Positions 27,313 through 34,907 of a stretch of DNA of 64,000 nucleotides are shown in pieces. This stretch comes from Henriciella pelagia. GTDB taxonomy: Bacteria > Pseudomonadota > Alphaproteobacteria > Caulobacterales > Hyphomonadaceae. The notes under the pieces were generated by a model, which saw only the letters and a program-made list of their open reading frames with translations, had not been told where the DNA came from and ran no database searches. The position numbers were made by a program, and so were the translations under genes. Each line of letters begins with the position of its first letter. The stretch's first letter is position 1. The stretch covers positions 310,001-374,000 of the forward strand of contig NZ_NCSU01000007.1 in NCBI RefSeq assembly GCF_002088945.1. Reading direction: 5' to 3'.

Positions 27313-28241
27313 TGGCTGTTCTCGTACTTGCAGACCACGACAATTCCGCCCTGTCTGACGCCACGCACAAGACAGTGACCGCCGCCAAGGCATTTGGCGG
27401 GGACATTGACATCCTCGTCGCCGGCAAGGGTGCAGGCGATGTTGCCGCTGCCGCCGCGAAGATCGACGGTGTGCGCAAGGTCCTCCATGCCGAAGGCGAT
27501 GCTTATGAAAAGCAGCTCGCCGAAGCCATGGAAGCCCTGATCGTTCCGCTGATGAGCGGTTATGACGCCCTGTTCTCGCCTGCCACCACGATGGGCAAGA
27601 ATGTCACGCCGCGCATTGCGGCCAAGCTCGACGTCATGCAGATCTCCGACATTACCGGCATTGAAGGCACTGATACGTTTGAGCGCCCGATCTATGCCGG
27701 TAACGCGATGATGACGGTCAAATCCTCAGATGCGAAGAAAGTTGTCACCGTTCGCGGCACGGCCTTCGATGCCGCAGGCGAAGGTGGTTCTGCTTCCGTC
27801 GAGACCGTCGACGCGCCAGCTGGTCCGTTCAAATCGGCCTTCGTCGAAGAAAAGATCGTCCAGTCGGACCGTCCGGAACTCACCTCCGCCAAGACCATCG
27901 TGTCCGGCGGCCGCGCGCTCGGCTCGAAGGAAGAGTTCGACCGCCTGATGATCCCGCTCGCCGACAAGCTGAATGCCGGTATCGGCGCCTCGCGCGCTGC
28001 TGTCGACGCTGGCTATGCGCCGAACGACTATCAGGTTGGCCAGACCGGCAAGATCGTTGCGCCGGAACTTTACATCGCCATTGGCATCTCGGGCGCCATC
28101 CAGCACCTTGCTGGCATGAAGGACTCCAAGATCATCGTCGCGATCAACAAGGACGAAGAAGCCCCGATCTTCCAGGTGGCCGATTATGGTCTGGTTGCAG
28201 ACCTGTTCACGGCCGTGCCGGAGCTGACCGAAGCGCTCTAG
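27312..28241 (+). CDS. etfA: Electron transfer flavoprotein alpha subunit
   Basis: FAD-binding subunit of ETF. The N-terminal domain opens [20 protein letters not shown]; the C-terminal FAD domain has [38 protein letters not shown], the FAD signature [20 protein letters not shown] and [21 protein letters not shown]. Length 309 is typical. It is translationally linked to etfB and the pair ends at the terminator at 28263-28297. Confidence 0.97.
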   Translation: MAVLVLADHDNSALSDATHKTVTAAKAFGGDIDILVAGKGAGDVAAAAAKIDGVRKVLHAEGDAYEKQLAEAMEALIVPLMSGYDALFSPATTMGKNVTPRIAAKLDVMQISDITGIEGTDTFERPIYAGNAMMTVKSSDAKKVVTVRGTAFDAAGEGGSASVETVDAPAGPFKSAFVEEKIVQSDRPELTSAKTIVSGGRALGSKEEFDRLMIPLADKLNAGIGASRAAVDAGYAPNDYQVGQTGKIVAPELYIAIGISGAIQHLAGMKDSKIIVAINKDEEAPIFQVADYGLVADLFTAVPELTEAL

Positions 28242-28262
28242 GTCTTTGCCTGAATCCGAAAC

Positions 28263-28297
28263 CAAAAGCCCCGGACCGCAAGGCCCGGGGCTTTTTT
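28263..28297. terminator. Bidirectional intrinsic terminator between etfA and the sirtuin gene
   Basis: AGCCCCGG (28267-28274) pairs with CCGGGGCT (28285-28292), flanked by an A-run on the left and a run of six T on the right. It can stop etfBA transcription rightward and the sirtuin transcript leftward. Confidence 0.92.
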
Positions 28298-28299
28298 GA

Positions 28300-29052
28300 T
28301 CAGGCGGTCTCCAGAGCTTCCATCACCTCGTTCATCAACGGTCCGATTTCGGTGTTGAGGACAAGGTGTGCATACGGGTCGAGGTCGGTGGGTTCGCGAT
28401 TGACGATGACGAGGCGCGAGCCTGCTCGCACCGCCATCACCGGAATGCCCGCCGCCGGATACACCACAAGCGACGAACCAAGCACAATGCAGAGATCGCT
28501 CGCCTCGGCCTCGGCGGTTGCCCGCTCCATCTTGTCTTCGGGCATGGCCTGACCGAAGGAAATCGTCGCCGTCTTGAGCAGGCCGGCACAATTGACGCAG
28601 ACAATCTCCTCATCCGCTTCCCACGGCGCTCGCAGCTCTTCCAGTTCATGGCGCATGCCGCAATCCAGGCATTTGGCGTAGGACGCATTGCCGTGGATCT
28701 CGATGACCTTGTCATCCGGCACGCCGCCATCCTGATGCAGATTGTCGACATTCTGCGTGACCACAGCGGTCACCTTCCCCATTTCGACCAGTTTTGCGAT
28801 GGCGCGGTGGCCGTCATTCGGGCTCGCACCGACCCAGCCAGCCGACTTGTTGAAGACGCGCGTCCACGCCTCGCGGCGCTTTTCTCGGGAGGCCACGAAG
28901 TCCTGGAAATAGATCGGCTGCATCTTCGACCAGACGCCGCCGGGCGAGCGAAAGTCCGGAATGCCGCTTTCAGTGGAAATACCTGCGCCGGTAAAGACCA
29001 GCACGCGGTCAGCCGCCCTGATGAGGTCGGCGAGTTGTTTTGCATGGTTCAT
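28300..29052 (-). CDS. Sir2-family NAD-dependent protein deacylase
   Basis: A sirtuin of 250 residues. NAD-binding FTGAGISTESGIPDFRSPGG is at about 20-39, the QNVDNLHQDGG segment and catalytic His in EIHGNA follow, and a zinc ribbon is formed by CLDC and CVNC. It removes acyl groups from lysines, using NAD. It starts 21 bp after the glutaredoxin-MauE gene on the same strand, so it is probably the second gene of the transcript that begins at the mer-type promoter near 29904-29934. Confidence 0.94.
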   Translation of the reverse strand: MNHAKQLADLIRAADRVLVFTGAGISTESGIPDFRSPGGVWSKMQPIYFQDFVASREKRREAWTRVFNKSAGWVGASPNDGHRAIAKLVEMGKVTAVVTQNVDNLHQDGGVPDDKVIEIHGNASYAKCLDCGMRHELEELRAPWEADEEIVCVNCAGLLKTATISFGQAMPEDKMERATAEAEASDLCIVLGSSLVVYPAAGIPVMAVRAGSRLVIVNREPTDLDPYAHLVLNTEIGPLMNEVMEALETA

Positions 29053-29073
29053 GAGCGCGAGACTATCCCAGCC

Positions 29074-29862
29074 TTAGAACAGCATCCAGAGACCCATGAA
29101 GATCATCATGAGATTTTCCGTCAGCGAGATGAAACCGAGCGGCACGTTCGAGTTTCCGCCCACGCAGGCGCATTTGAGGTCACGTTTGTCGATATAGACC
29201 GCCTTGAACACGGAGACGGCCCCCACCGTGCCGATAAAGATCGCGACAGGCGAGGCAAGCCATATCAGGGCTCCTGCAATCATCAGCACGCCCGCCAGCG
29301 CCTCTGCAAATGGATAGACATAGGAATAGCGCACCCATTTCTGGGCCAGCAGGTCATAGCCGAGAAACTGGTTCGAAAAGCTTCTGAGGTCGCGCAATTT
29401 CTGCACCGCGAGCAGACACATCGAAATGGCGATGAACCACTCAAAAGCCCTCATGGTCAGCACGCTGCCAAAGGCCGCCCAACTCGCTGCGAGCGCCATG
29501 AGCGCGCCCATGGCGAAGATTGCAAGAACGGGCGTGTAGGTCTTCTTGTCCGGATCCGGCAATGGCTCGCCGAAATGCGCCTTGAGATCGGTGTAGCCGC
29601 CGATCCGCTTACCATCGATGAAGGTCTGCGGCGTCGTTTTCACATCGTGTTTTGCCTTGAAGGCATCAGTCTCCTCACGCGTGGTGAGGTGATGGTCTTC
29701 GACCTCAAAGCCTTTCCGCTTCAACAGGTCTCGTGACTTCAGCCCGAACGGACAGATATGCTTGTCCATGACCATGCGGTAGAGCACGGCCTTTCTGGCC
29801 CTCCCGGTCGCAGCGCTTGCAGGTCCAGTTGGCTCCTTGGTCTTCGTTTGCGTATCAGGCAT
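29074..29862 (-). CDS. Monothiol glutaredoxin fused to MauE/DoxX-like membrane domain
   Basis: The N-terminal domain (about residues 25-100) is glutaredoxin-like: the active site is C37-PFG, so monothiol (CPxG) rather than the usual CPxC, followed by TTPQTFIDGKRIGGYTDLKAHF with the cis-Pro and glutathione-binding residues. The rest has four or so membrane helices of the MauE type, including the FEWFIAISMCLLAVQKLRDL and CACVGGNSNVPLGFISLTEN segments with a paired Cys motif. MauE-like proteins pass reducing power across the membrane. It is divergent from a MerR regulator and shares a mer-type operator, then continues into the sirtuin gene. Confidence 0.85.
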   Translation of the reverse strand: MPDTQTKTKEPTGPASAATGRARKAVLYRMVMDKHICPFGLKSRDLLKRKGFEVEDHHLTTREETDAFKAKHDVKTTPQTFIDGKRIGGYTDLKAHFGEPLPDPDKKTYTPVLAIFAMGALMALAASWAAFGSVLTMRAFEWFIAISMCLLAVQKLRDLRSFSNQFLGYDLLAQKWVRYSYVYPFAEALAGVLMIAGALIWLASPVAIFIGTVGAVSVFKAVYIDKRDLKCACVGGNSNVPLGFISLTENLMMIFMGLWMLF

Positions 29863-29903
29863 TTTTACAACTCCGTCTCTTCATTGAGTTACAGCTGCAT
29901 CCT

Positions 29904-29934
29904 AGATAGGTTCCGTACCATGGTACGGAGTCAA
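29904..29934 (-). promoter_or_regulatory. mer-type operator/promoter for the glutaredoxin-sirtuin transcript
   Basis: On the minus strand a -35 TTGACT (29934-29929) and a -10-like CTATCT (29909-29904) are separated by 19 bp, the long spacer of MerR-activated promoters. The spacer region holds a perfect dyad TCCGTAC-N4-GTACGGA (29912-29929). As I recall, the arms and the 4-bp centre spacing equal those of the Tn501/Tn21 mercury operator. The MerR-family gene starts at 29937 in the opposite direction, so the site also covers its own promoter. Confidence 0.85.
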
Positions 29935-29936
29935 GG

Positions 29937-30347
29937 ATGAATGAGCTGACAATCGGTGAACTGGCAAAGGCGGCCGGCGTCGGCGTCGAAACGGTGCGCT
30001 ATTACCAGCGCACCGGCCTGCTGGAGACGCCGCAATCGCAGGCCGACGATATGATCGGGCGCAAGACCCGCCGCTATGACGCCCGGCACCTGCGAACGCT
30101 GCGCTTCATCCGGACCAGTCAGGCAGCCGGTTTCACGCTGAAGCAGATCGGCGAGCTTATCGAACTCGACGCATCGCACGACCGCGTCCGCGCGCGGCAA
30201 CTGGCTCGCGCTCAGATCGCCAGTATCGACGACCGCATCCGCCAGCTGCAGGATGCGCGCGACGCGCTATCCCGGCTTGAGCGGGCGTGTTCAGAATCGG
30301 ACCGGGGCCCGTGCCCGATCCTGACAGCCTTTGAGCCTAAGGATTAA
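29937..30347 (+). CDS. MerR-family metal- or redox-responsive regulator
   Basis: A 136-residue activator with the MerR winged helix (TIGELAKAAGVGVETVRYYQRTGLL), a long dimer helix, and a metal-loop at the C-terminus, ACSESDRGPCPIL, with C118 and C126. The seven residues between these cysteines match the loop length of Cu/Ag sensors such as CueR. The third Cys that divalent sensors carry at the start of the dimer helix is replaced here (Asp82/Arg83). The DNA-binding half matches a mer-like operator at 29912-29929. Its stop overlaps the convergent DUF305 gene by 11 bp. Confidence 0.92.
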   Translation: MNELTIGELAKAAGVGVETVRYYQRTGLLETPQSQADDMIGRKTRRYDARHLRTLRFIRTSQAAGFTLKQIGELIELDASHDRVRARQLARAQIASIDDRIRQLQDARDALSRLERACSESDRGPCPILTAFEPKD

Positions 30348-30870
30348 GCTGGCCCTCGAATTTCGGCACCGGGCGGGCTTCTGCATCTGCCTTGCTCGTC
30401 GCTTTGCCATTTTGGGCAATATCATTGATCAGCCAGTTCATCTCCTTGATCTCGCGTCGCTGGGCCCGAATGATCTCATCGGCCAGTTCGCGCACCCTGA
30501 CATCTTCGATATTGGCGCGCTCGGACGTCATGATCGCGATGGAGTGGTGCGGGATCATCGCCTTCATATAGGACCGGTCTGAAACGGTGGCCTGGCTGCG
30601 CACAAGAAAGAGCGCCAGCGCGAAAACCACTGCGCTTGCGGCAAATATTGCAACATTGACCCTCGCATTCCGATACATGCCAAGCATGAAGGACAGCATC
30701 ACGATCGCCATCGCGGCGCCCATGATGAATGTCATATAGAAGCGGGTCTCACTCCATCGCACATGGTCTAGCGCATATGTATTGAGATACATCAGACCGA
30801 ACATGACCAGCATTGACGTGCCGATCATGGCACCAAAGCGAACATAGGATTTGCCGTCATTGTGGTCCAT
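30337..30870 (-). CDS. DUF305 membrane protein
   Basis: A 177-residue protein starting at ATG 30870 (MDHNDGKSYVRFGAMIG) with GGGAG in front; the open frame to 31017 is not needed. Three membrane helices (about 13-33, 45-65, 75-93) are followed by a DUF305 domain with MIPHHSIAIMTSERA and LADEIIRAQRREIKEMNWLI. The His pair and Met residues fit the view that DUF305 proteins bind copper or other soft metals. It is convergent with the MerR gene, which supports a metal or redox theme for the locus. Confidence 0.88.
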   Translation of the reverse strand: MDHNDGKSYVRFGAMIGTSMLVMFGLMYLNTYALDHVRWSETRFYMTFIMGAAMAIVMLSFMLGMYRNARVNVAIFAASAVVFALALFLVRSQATVSDRSYMKAMIPHHSIAIMTSERANIEDVRVRELADEIIRAQRREIKEMNWLINDIAQNGKATSKADAEARPVPKFEGQLNP

Positions 30871-31001
30871 CAAACAGCTCCCGTGTGTGTGTTTCCATAT
30901 CCACACAACTGGACTGAAGGCCCCATGTTCCAGCCACCCTGTGCCCCCAGCGCCACAAACCCCTCCCGAATTTGCACACACATGCTGACAGGTCTTGATC
31001 T

Positions 31002-31029
31002 TTGACGCGCCGCACAATCAGTCTAGAAG
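31002..31029 (+). promoter_or_regulatory. Candidate sigma-70 promoter for the hydroxyacyl-CoA dehydrogenase
   Basis: TTGACG (31002-31007) and TAGAAG (31024-31029) are separated by 16 bp, followed 33 bp later by the TTG start. The -35 is near consensus, the -10 weak. Confidence 0.4.
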
Positions 31030-31061
31030 GCACTGGGCTTTGCCTCTGACGGAGGAATCAT

Positions 31062-31940
31062 TTGGGCAAGATCGAAACAATTGGCGTCATCGGCGCAGGG
31101 CAGATGGGCAATGGCATTGCGCATGTCTGCGCACTGGCTGGCTATGACGTCAAACTGAACGACATTTCAGATGAAGCGCTTGGCAAGGGCCTGGAGACTA
31201 TCGAGGCCAACATGGCCCGACAGGTTGCGCGCAACATGATCTCGCCGGACGCCATGACGGCGGCGATCAAGAGGATCAAGGCATCAACCGGGCTTGAGCC
31301 TTTCAATGCGGTCGATCTTGCGATTGAGGCGGCCACTGAGAAGCGCGAGATCAAGGAAGCCATCTTCAAGGATGTCTGCGCGGCCGTTCCAGCGAACGCC
31401 TTCCTCGCGACCAATACCTCCTCCATTTCCATCACGCGCCTTGCTGCCACGACGGACCGCCCGGAAAAGTTCATCGGCCTGCACTTCATGAACCCTGTGC
31501 CGCTAATGAAGCTGATGGAAGTCATTCGCGGCCTCGCCACGGACCAGCAGACTTATGAAATGGCGCTCGGTTTTGCTGAGCGCCTCGGCAAGACGACGAC
31601 CAATGCCGAAGACTATCCCGCCTTCATCGTGAACCGCGTCCTCGTGCCGATGATCAATGAAGCGGTCTACGCGCTCTATGAAGGCGTCGGCACAGTCGAG
31701 AGCATCGATACTGCCATGAAGCTCGGCGCGAACCACCCGATGGGGCCGCTGGAACTTGCTGATTTCATCGGCCTCGACACCTGCCTCTCCATCATGCAGG
31801 TCCTGCATGACGGTCTCGCCGACACCAAGTACCGCCCCTGCCCGCTCCTGGTGAAATATGTCGAAGCCGGATGGGTAGGCCGCAAGGCCAAGCGCGGCTT
31901 CTACGACTATCGCGGCGACGCACCGGTCCCGACGCGCTAA
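31062..31940 (+). CDS. 3-hydroxybutyryl/3-hydroxyacyl-CoA dehydrogenase
   Basis: NAD(P)-dependent oxidation of 3-hydroxyacyl-CoA or the reverse. NAD motif GVIGAGQMGNGIAHVCALAG at residues 7-26, the catalytic region LATNTSSISI and LHFMNPVPLMKLMEVI with the active His, and the C-terminal dimer domain VNRVLVPMINEAVYALYEG and GANHPMGPLELADFIGLD. Length 292. The start is TTG at 31062, chosen because GGAGG stands six bases upstream. A stand-alone enzyme, as in butanoate or PHB metabolism. Confidence 0.94.
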   Translation: MGKIETIGVIGAGQMGNGIAHVCALAGYDVKLNDISDEALGKGLETIEANMARQVARNMISPDAMTAAIKRIKASTGLEPFNAVDLAIEAATEKREIKEAIFKDVCAAVPANAFLATNTSSISITRLAATTDRPEKFIGLHFMNPVPLMKLMEVIRGLATDQQTYEMALGFAERLGKTTTNAEDYPAFIVNRVLVPMINEAVYALYEGVGTVESIDTAMKLGANHPMGPLELADFIGLDTCLSIMQVLHDGLADTKYRPCPLLVKYVEAGWVGRKAKRGFYDYRGDAPVPTR

Positions 31941-31955
31941 ACGGTCGGCCTCAAA

Positions 31956-32585
31956 TCAGATCTCCGTCGTCCGGATCAGTTCGATCACGGCGAGTATGAC
32001 GGTGTTCACCGCCACGGCGGCGAGGATCATGCCCATGATGCGGCTGACGAGGGCGGCCCCGCTCATGCGGATGACCTTCAGGATCGGCGTGGCGGCCAAC
32101 ATCAGAAGGAGCGCTGCGATCATCACCAGCAGCATCAGACCGGCTGTGACGGCCTGCTGTTCCAGGCTGAACCGGTTATTGTCGGTCAGAACGACGACAG
32201 CGAGGATTGCACCGGGAGACGCGAGCGACGGCATGGCGAGCGGAAAAACGGCCACCGAGCCATCCCGCTTGGCCTTGTCATAGCCAGCCGCTTCCGATTC
32301 CGGCTTGGAATCGCCAAAGATCATCGTCATCGCGAAAACCAGCAGCACGAGGCCGCCTGCGATCTGGAAGGCGGGCAGACTGATGCCGAGTGCATTGATC
32401 AGGAACTGGCCACCGACAAGGAAGAGCAGCAGGACAAAAGTCGCCCACAGCGTCGCCTGGACAGCGGTCTTCACGTGCTGCGCCCGGCTCATCCCCGCTG
32501 TGACGGCAATGAAGACCGGGACCGTGCCAATGGGGTCGATCACCACCCAGAGGAGGATGAACTGCTCAAGTAGATTGTGGCTCAT
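31956..32585 (-). CDS. MarC-family membrane protein
   Basis: Six predicted helices in 209 residues, opening MSHNLLEQFILLWVVIDPIG, the signature first helix with the Asp-Pro, and a later FPLAMPSLASPGAILAVVVL, the other conserved MarC block. The ATG at 32585 has GGAG upstream; the open frame to 32645 is longer but not supported. MarC proteins were once linked with multiple antibiotic resistance, without confirmation. Function unknown. It is convergent with the 3-hydroxyacyl-CoA dehydrogenase. Confidence 0.9.
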   Translation of the reverse strand: MSHNLLEQFILLWVVIDPIGTVPVFIAVTAGMSRAQHVKTAVQATLWATFVLLLFLVGGQFLINALGISLPAFQIAGGLVLLVFAMTMIFGDSKPESEAAGYDKAKRDGSVAVFPLAMPSLASPGAILAVVVLTDNNRFSLEQQAVTAGLMLLVMIAALLLMLAATPILKVIRMSGAALVSRIMGMILAAVAVNTVILAVIELIRTTEI

Positions 32586-32694
32586 CCGCTCCGGCGTGCC
32601 CCTCAAATTTGTTCGATTGTGTTGATGTGTCTCAGATCGCCCCACCCTGCCTCATTACAAGAGGAGCCATCTGCTTTGATTGCGACAGGACTGT

Positions 32695-33135
32695 TTATGC
32701 CAGCCGACTGAGACCCTGGCGCAACAGGTCGGGCCGGCTATCGGCGATTTCAGCGTCGATTGCGGCATGCTCGCTCGTCCAGATCGGCACAGCTTCGGCA
32801 AGCAGGGCCCGCCCCGCATCCGTCAGCTTCAGAAGCCGTGAACGCCGGTCCGCCGGATTGACGAGCATTTCGACGAGCCCCCGCCGCTCGAGCGGCTTCA
32901 GATTGGCCGTCAGGGTGGTGCGATCCATGGCGAGCAGGCTGGCGACAGGTCCAAGCGGCGGCGGCTCGGGCCTGTTGAGTGCCATCAGCAGGGAGTACTG
33001 GCCGCTGGTGATGCCGAGATGCCGAAACGCTTCGTCGAACCGGCGCGCAAGCGCGCGCGCCGCCCGCTGCGCCGCAAGGCAGAGACAGTGATCCCTGACA
33101 TGGATCGTTGTTTCGTATGGAATTTGATTCGCCAT
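32695..33135 (-). CDS. MarR-family transcriptional regulator
   Basis: A 146-residue winged-helix regulator. The dimer helix is near RALARRFDEAFRHLGITSGQ, the recognition helix region is MDRTTLTANLKPLERRGLVE, followed by the wing NPADRRSRLLKLTDAGRALL. Two cysteines near the N-terminus (DHCLCLAA) are in a position where some MarR proteins sense oxidants or electrophiles. The ATG at 33135 (MANQIPYETT) is chosen; the longer open frame runs into the divergent GST gene. It is divergent from that GST gene with a perfect palindrome between them. Confidence 0.9.
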   Translation of the reverse strand: MANQIPYETTIHVRDHCLCLAAQRAARALARRFDEAFRHLGITSGQYSLLMALNRPEPPPLGPVASLLAMDRTTLTANLKPLERRGLVEMLVNPADRRSRLLKLTDAGRALLAEAVPIWTSEHAAIDAEIADSRPDLLRQGLSRLA

Positions 33136-33151
33136 TGACTCGCTCAAATAT

Positions 33152-33163
33152 GTTGATATCAAC
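33152..33163. promoter_or_regulatory. Palindromic operator between MarR and GST genes
   Basis: GTTGATATCAAC is a perfect 12-bp palindrome, 17 bp from the MarR start and 42 bp from the GST start. Its TTGATATCAA core is a common form for MarR-family sites, so autoregulation and control of the GST gene are likely. Confidence 0.75.
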
Positions 33164-33204
33164 GTTTTCGTCAACCTTGGCCCAGCAGCCCAGCGGAGCC
33201 TCCC

Positions 33205-33885
33205 ATGCCAATAGACCCGAACGCCGACATCACTCTCTTTGCTTTCAGCTGGGTGCCTGAGCTGGCGCGGGGCTATGTCCGCGATCACCGGGCCAGGTGG
33301 GCGATGGAGGAAGCCGGTATCGGCTACAAGACGAAGCTCGTGCACGCGGCCGAGGAAAAGCCGGAATGGTACCTCGCCGAACAGCCCTTCGGGCAGGTCC
33401 CCGCCTTGGTCGATGGCGACGTGCACCTGTTCGAGAGCGGTGCGATCCTGCTCCATCTTGGACAAAAGAGCGAGAGCCTGATGCCCACCGATGCGCGCGG
33501 CCGCGCCGCCACGCAGAGCTGGCTGTTTTCGGCGCTCAACAGCATCGAGCAGTACACGCTGGAGCTTTTCTTCCTGCATGTCGTCTTTGCGGAAGAGGAA
33601 TGGACGAAGCTGCGCATACCAAGCGCGCATGATTTTATCCGGCGGCGGCTCGGCCAGCTTTCCGATGCGTTGGGCGACAAGGACTATCTCATCGGACGCT
33701 TTACCGTCGCTGACATCATGATGGCCACTGTCCTGCGCGACGTCGACCGCCAGATGCCACTGACCAACCTGCCCGCGCTCGACGCCTATCTGAAGCGCTG
33801 CCTTGCCCGCCCGGCCTTCCAGCGCGCCATCGATGCCCAGTTCGCGGACTTTACCGGCAAGGCGCCGGAAGGGTTTGCCGCCTGA
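33205..33885 (+). CDS. Glutathione S-transferase family protein
   Basis: A 226-residue GST-fold protein. The N-terminal thioredoxin-like half has WAMEEAGIGYKTKLVHA, the cis-Pro segment PFGQVPALVDGDVHLFESGA with the glutathione-contacting Glu-Ser, and the C-terminal helical half includes GDKDYLIGRFTVADIMMATV, with the conserved N-capping box Asp. It is divergent from the MarR regulator and shares the palindrome at 33152-33163, which suggests induction by an electrophile or oxidant. Its exact substrate is unknown. Confidence 0.88.
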   Translation: MPIDPNADITLFAFSWVPELARGYVRDHRARWAMEEAGIGYKTKLVHAAEEKPEWYLAEQPFGQVPALVDGDVHLFESGAILLHLGQKSESLMPTDARGRAATQSWLFSALNSIEQYTLELFFLHVVFAEEEWTKLRIPSAHDFIRRRLGQLSDALGDKDYLIGRFTVADIMMATVLRDVDRQMPLTNLPALDAYLKRCLARPAFQRAIDAQFADFTGKAPEGFAA

Positions 33886-33920
33886 TCCTCCACGCCCCCT
33901 GACCACAAAGGAAACCTCCC

Positions 33921-34637
33921 ATGACCTATATTGAAGGCTTCGTCGCCGCCGTTCCGGAGACCAACAAGGCCGCCTATACAAAGCACGCAAGCGATGCATT
34001 CCCGCTCTTCAAGGAATTCGGCGTCAGCCGGATGGTCGAGACCTGGGAAAGTGATGTGCCAGACGGCAAGGTCACTGACTTTCGCCGCGCCGTAAAAGCC
34101 AGGCCGGACGAGAAGATTGTCTTCTCCTGGTTCGAATACCCCTCAAAGGCCGCGCGCGACGCAGCCAATGAGAAGATGATGAGCGATCCGCGTATGGCCG
34201 AAGCCGGAAAAGACATGCCTTTCGATGGCAAGCGCATGATCTTCGGCGGATTCGACACGATTTCGGACAAGGGCGCCCCGGCCGGTACAGGCTATGTGAA
34301 TGGCTCGCTGTTTGCCGTGCCGAATGCGAACAAGGCCGACTTCACCGCCTTCGCCAAACAGATGGCCGATATTTTCACCGAATATGGCGCAACCCGTGTG
34401 CTGGATGCCTGGGGCAATGACGTGCCAGCAGGGAAAGTGACCGATTTCCAGGGCGCCGTGCAGGCCAGGGATGATGAAACCGTCCTGTTCGGCTGGATCG
34501 AATGGGCCTCCAAGGCCGATTCCGAAGCGGGCTGGGAAAAGATCATGGGCGATCCGCGCATGGCAGACGCCAAGGTGCCCTTCGACGGCCAGCGCATGGT
34601 GTTTGGCGGCTTCGAACCGATTGTGGACCTTAGCTAG
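33921..34637 (+). CDS. Tandem DUF1428 protein
   Basis: A 238-residue protein with two copies of the DUF1428 domain. The halves open YIEGFVAAVPETNKAAY and YVNGSLFAVPNANKADF, both contain a D-VPxGKVTDF-AV segment and both end DGxRMxFGGF. Single-domain members are about 115 residues and form ferredoxin-like dimers, so this is probably a covalent pseudo-dimer. It follows the GST gene by 35 bp and may share its transcript. Function is unknown; cytoplasmic. Confidence 0.88.
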   Translation: MTYIEGFVAAVPETNKAAYTKHASDAFPLFKEFGVSRMVETWESDVPDGKVTDFRRAVKARPDEKIVFSWFEYPSKAARDAANEKMMSDPRMAEAGKDMPFDGKRMIFGGFDTISDKGAPAGTGYVNGSLFAVPNANKADFTAFAKQMADIFTEYGATRVLDAWGNDVPAGKVTDFQGAVQARDDETVLFGWIEWASKADSEAGWEKIMGDPRMADAKVPFDGQRMVFGGFEPIVDLS

Positions 34638-34679
34638 ACGGATGTCTGTCCCACAAAATCAAAAAAGAGGGTGGCACCC

Positions 34680-34892
34680 ATGAACGAGAATACAGTCAAG
34701 GGCCCGGCATCCTACTTTCCTTCGATCGAAAAGAAGTATGGACGCCAGATATCGGAGTGGAAGGCGCTGGTGCTTGAGGCCATGCCCGCCAGGCATATGG
34801 AACTGGTCACTATGCTGAAGGAAAAGCACGGCATGGGTCATGGCCATGCTAACGCGATTGTCGCTCATACGCTCGCCGAAGAAAATTCGTAG
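34680..34892 (+). CDS. DUF4287 family protein
   Basis: A 70-residue protein, MNENTVKGPASYFPSIEKKY and so on, with ISEWKALVLEA, a KEKHGMGHGHANAIVAH block near the C-terminus, the hallmark of DUF4287. Members sometimes sit with a DUF5655 domain. The start at ATG 34680 is chosen over a GTG at 34671. It follows the DUF1428 gene by 42 bp. No role known. Confidence 0.8.
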   Translation: MNENTVKGPASYFPSIEKKYGRQISEWKALVLEAMPARHMELVTMLKEKHGMGHGHANAIVAHTLAEENS

Positions 34893-34907
34893 GCGTCGAT
34901 CGCGCGA

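Noticed and set aside
28366-29736. 456-codon plus-strand frame
   Set aside because: Antisense of the sirtuin and glutaredoxin genes, both with clear motifs.
32695-33999. 434-codon frame that joins antisense-GST sequence to the MarR gene
   Set aside because: Only the last 146 residues are MarR; the rest mirrors the GST gene. The start at 33135 was used.
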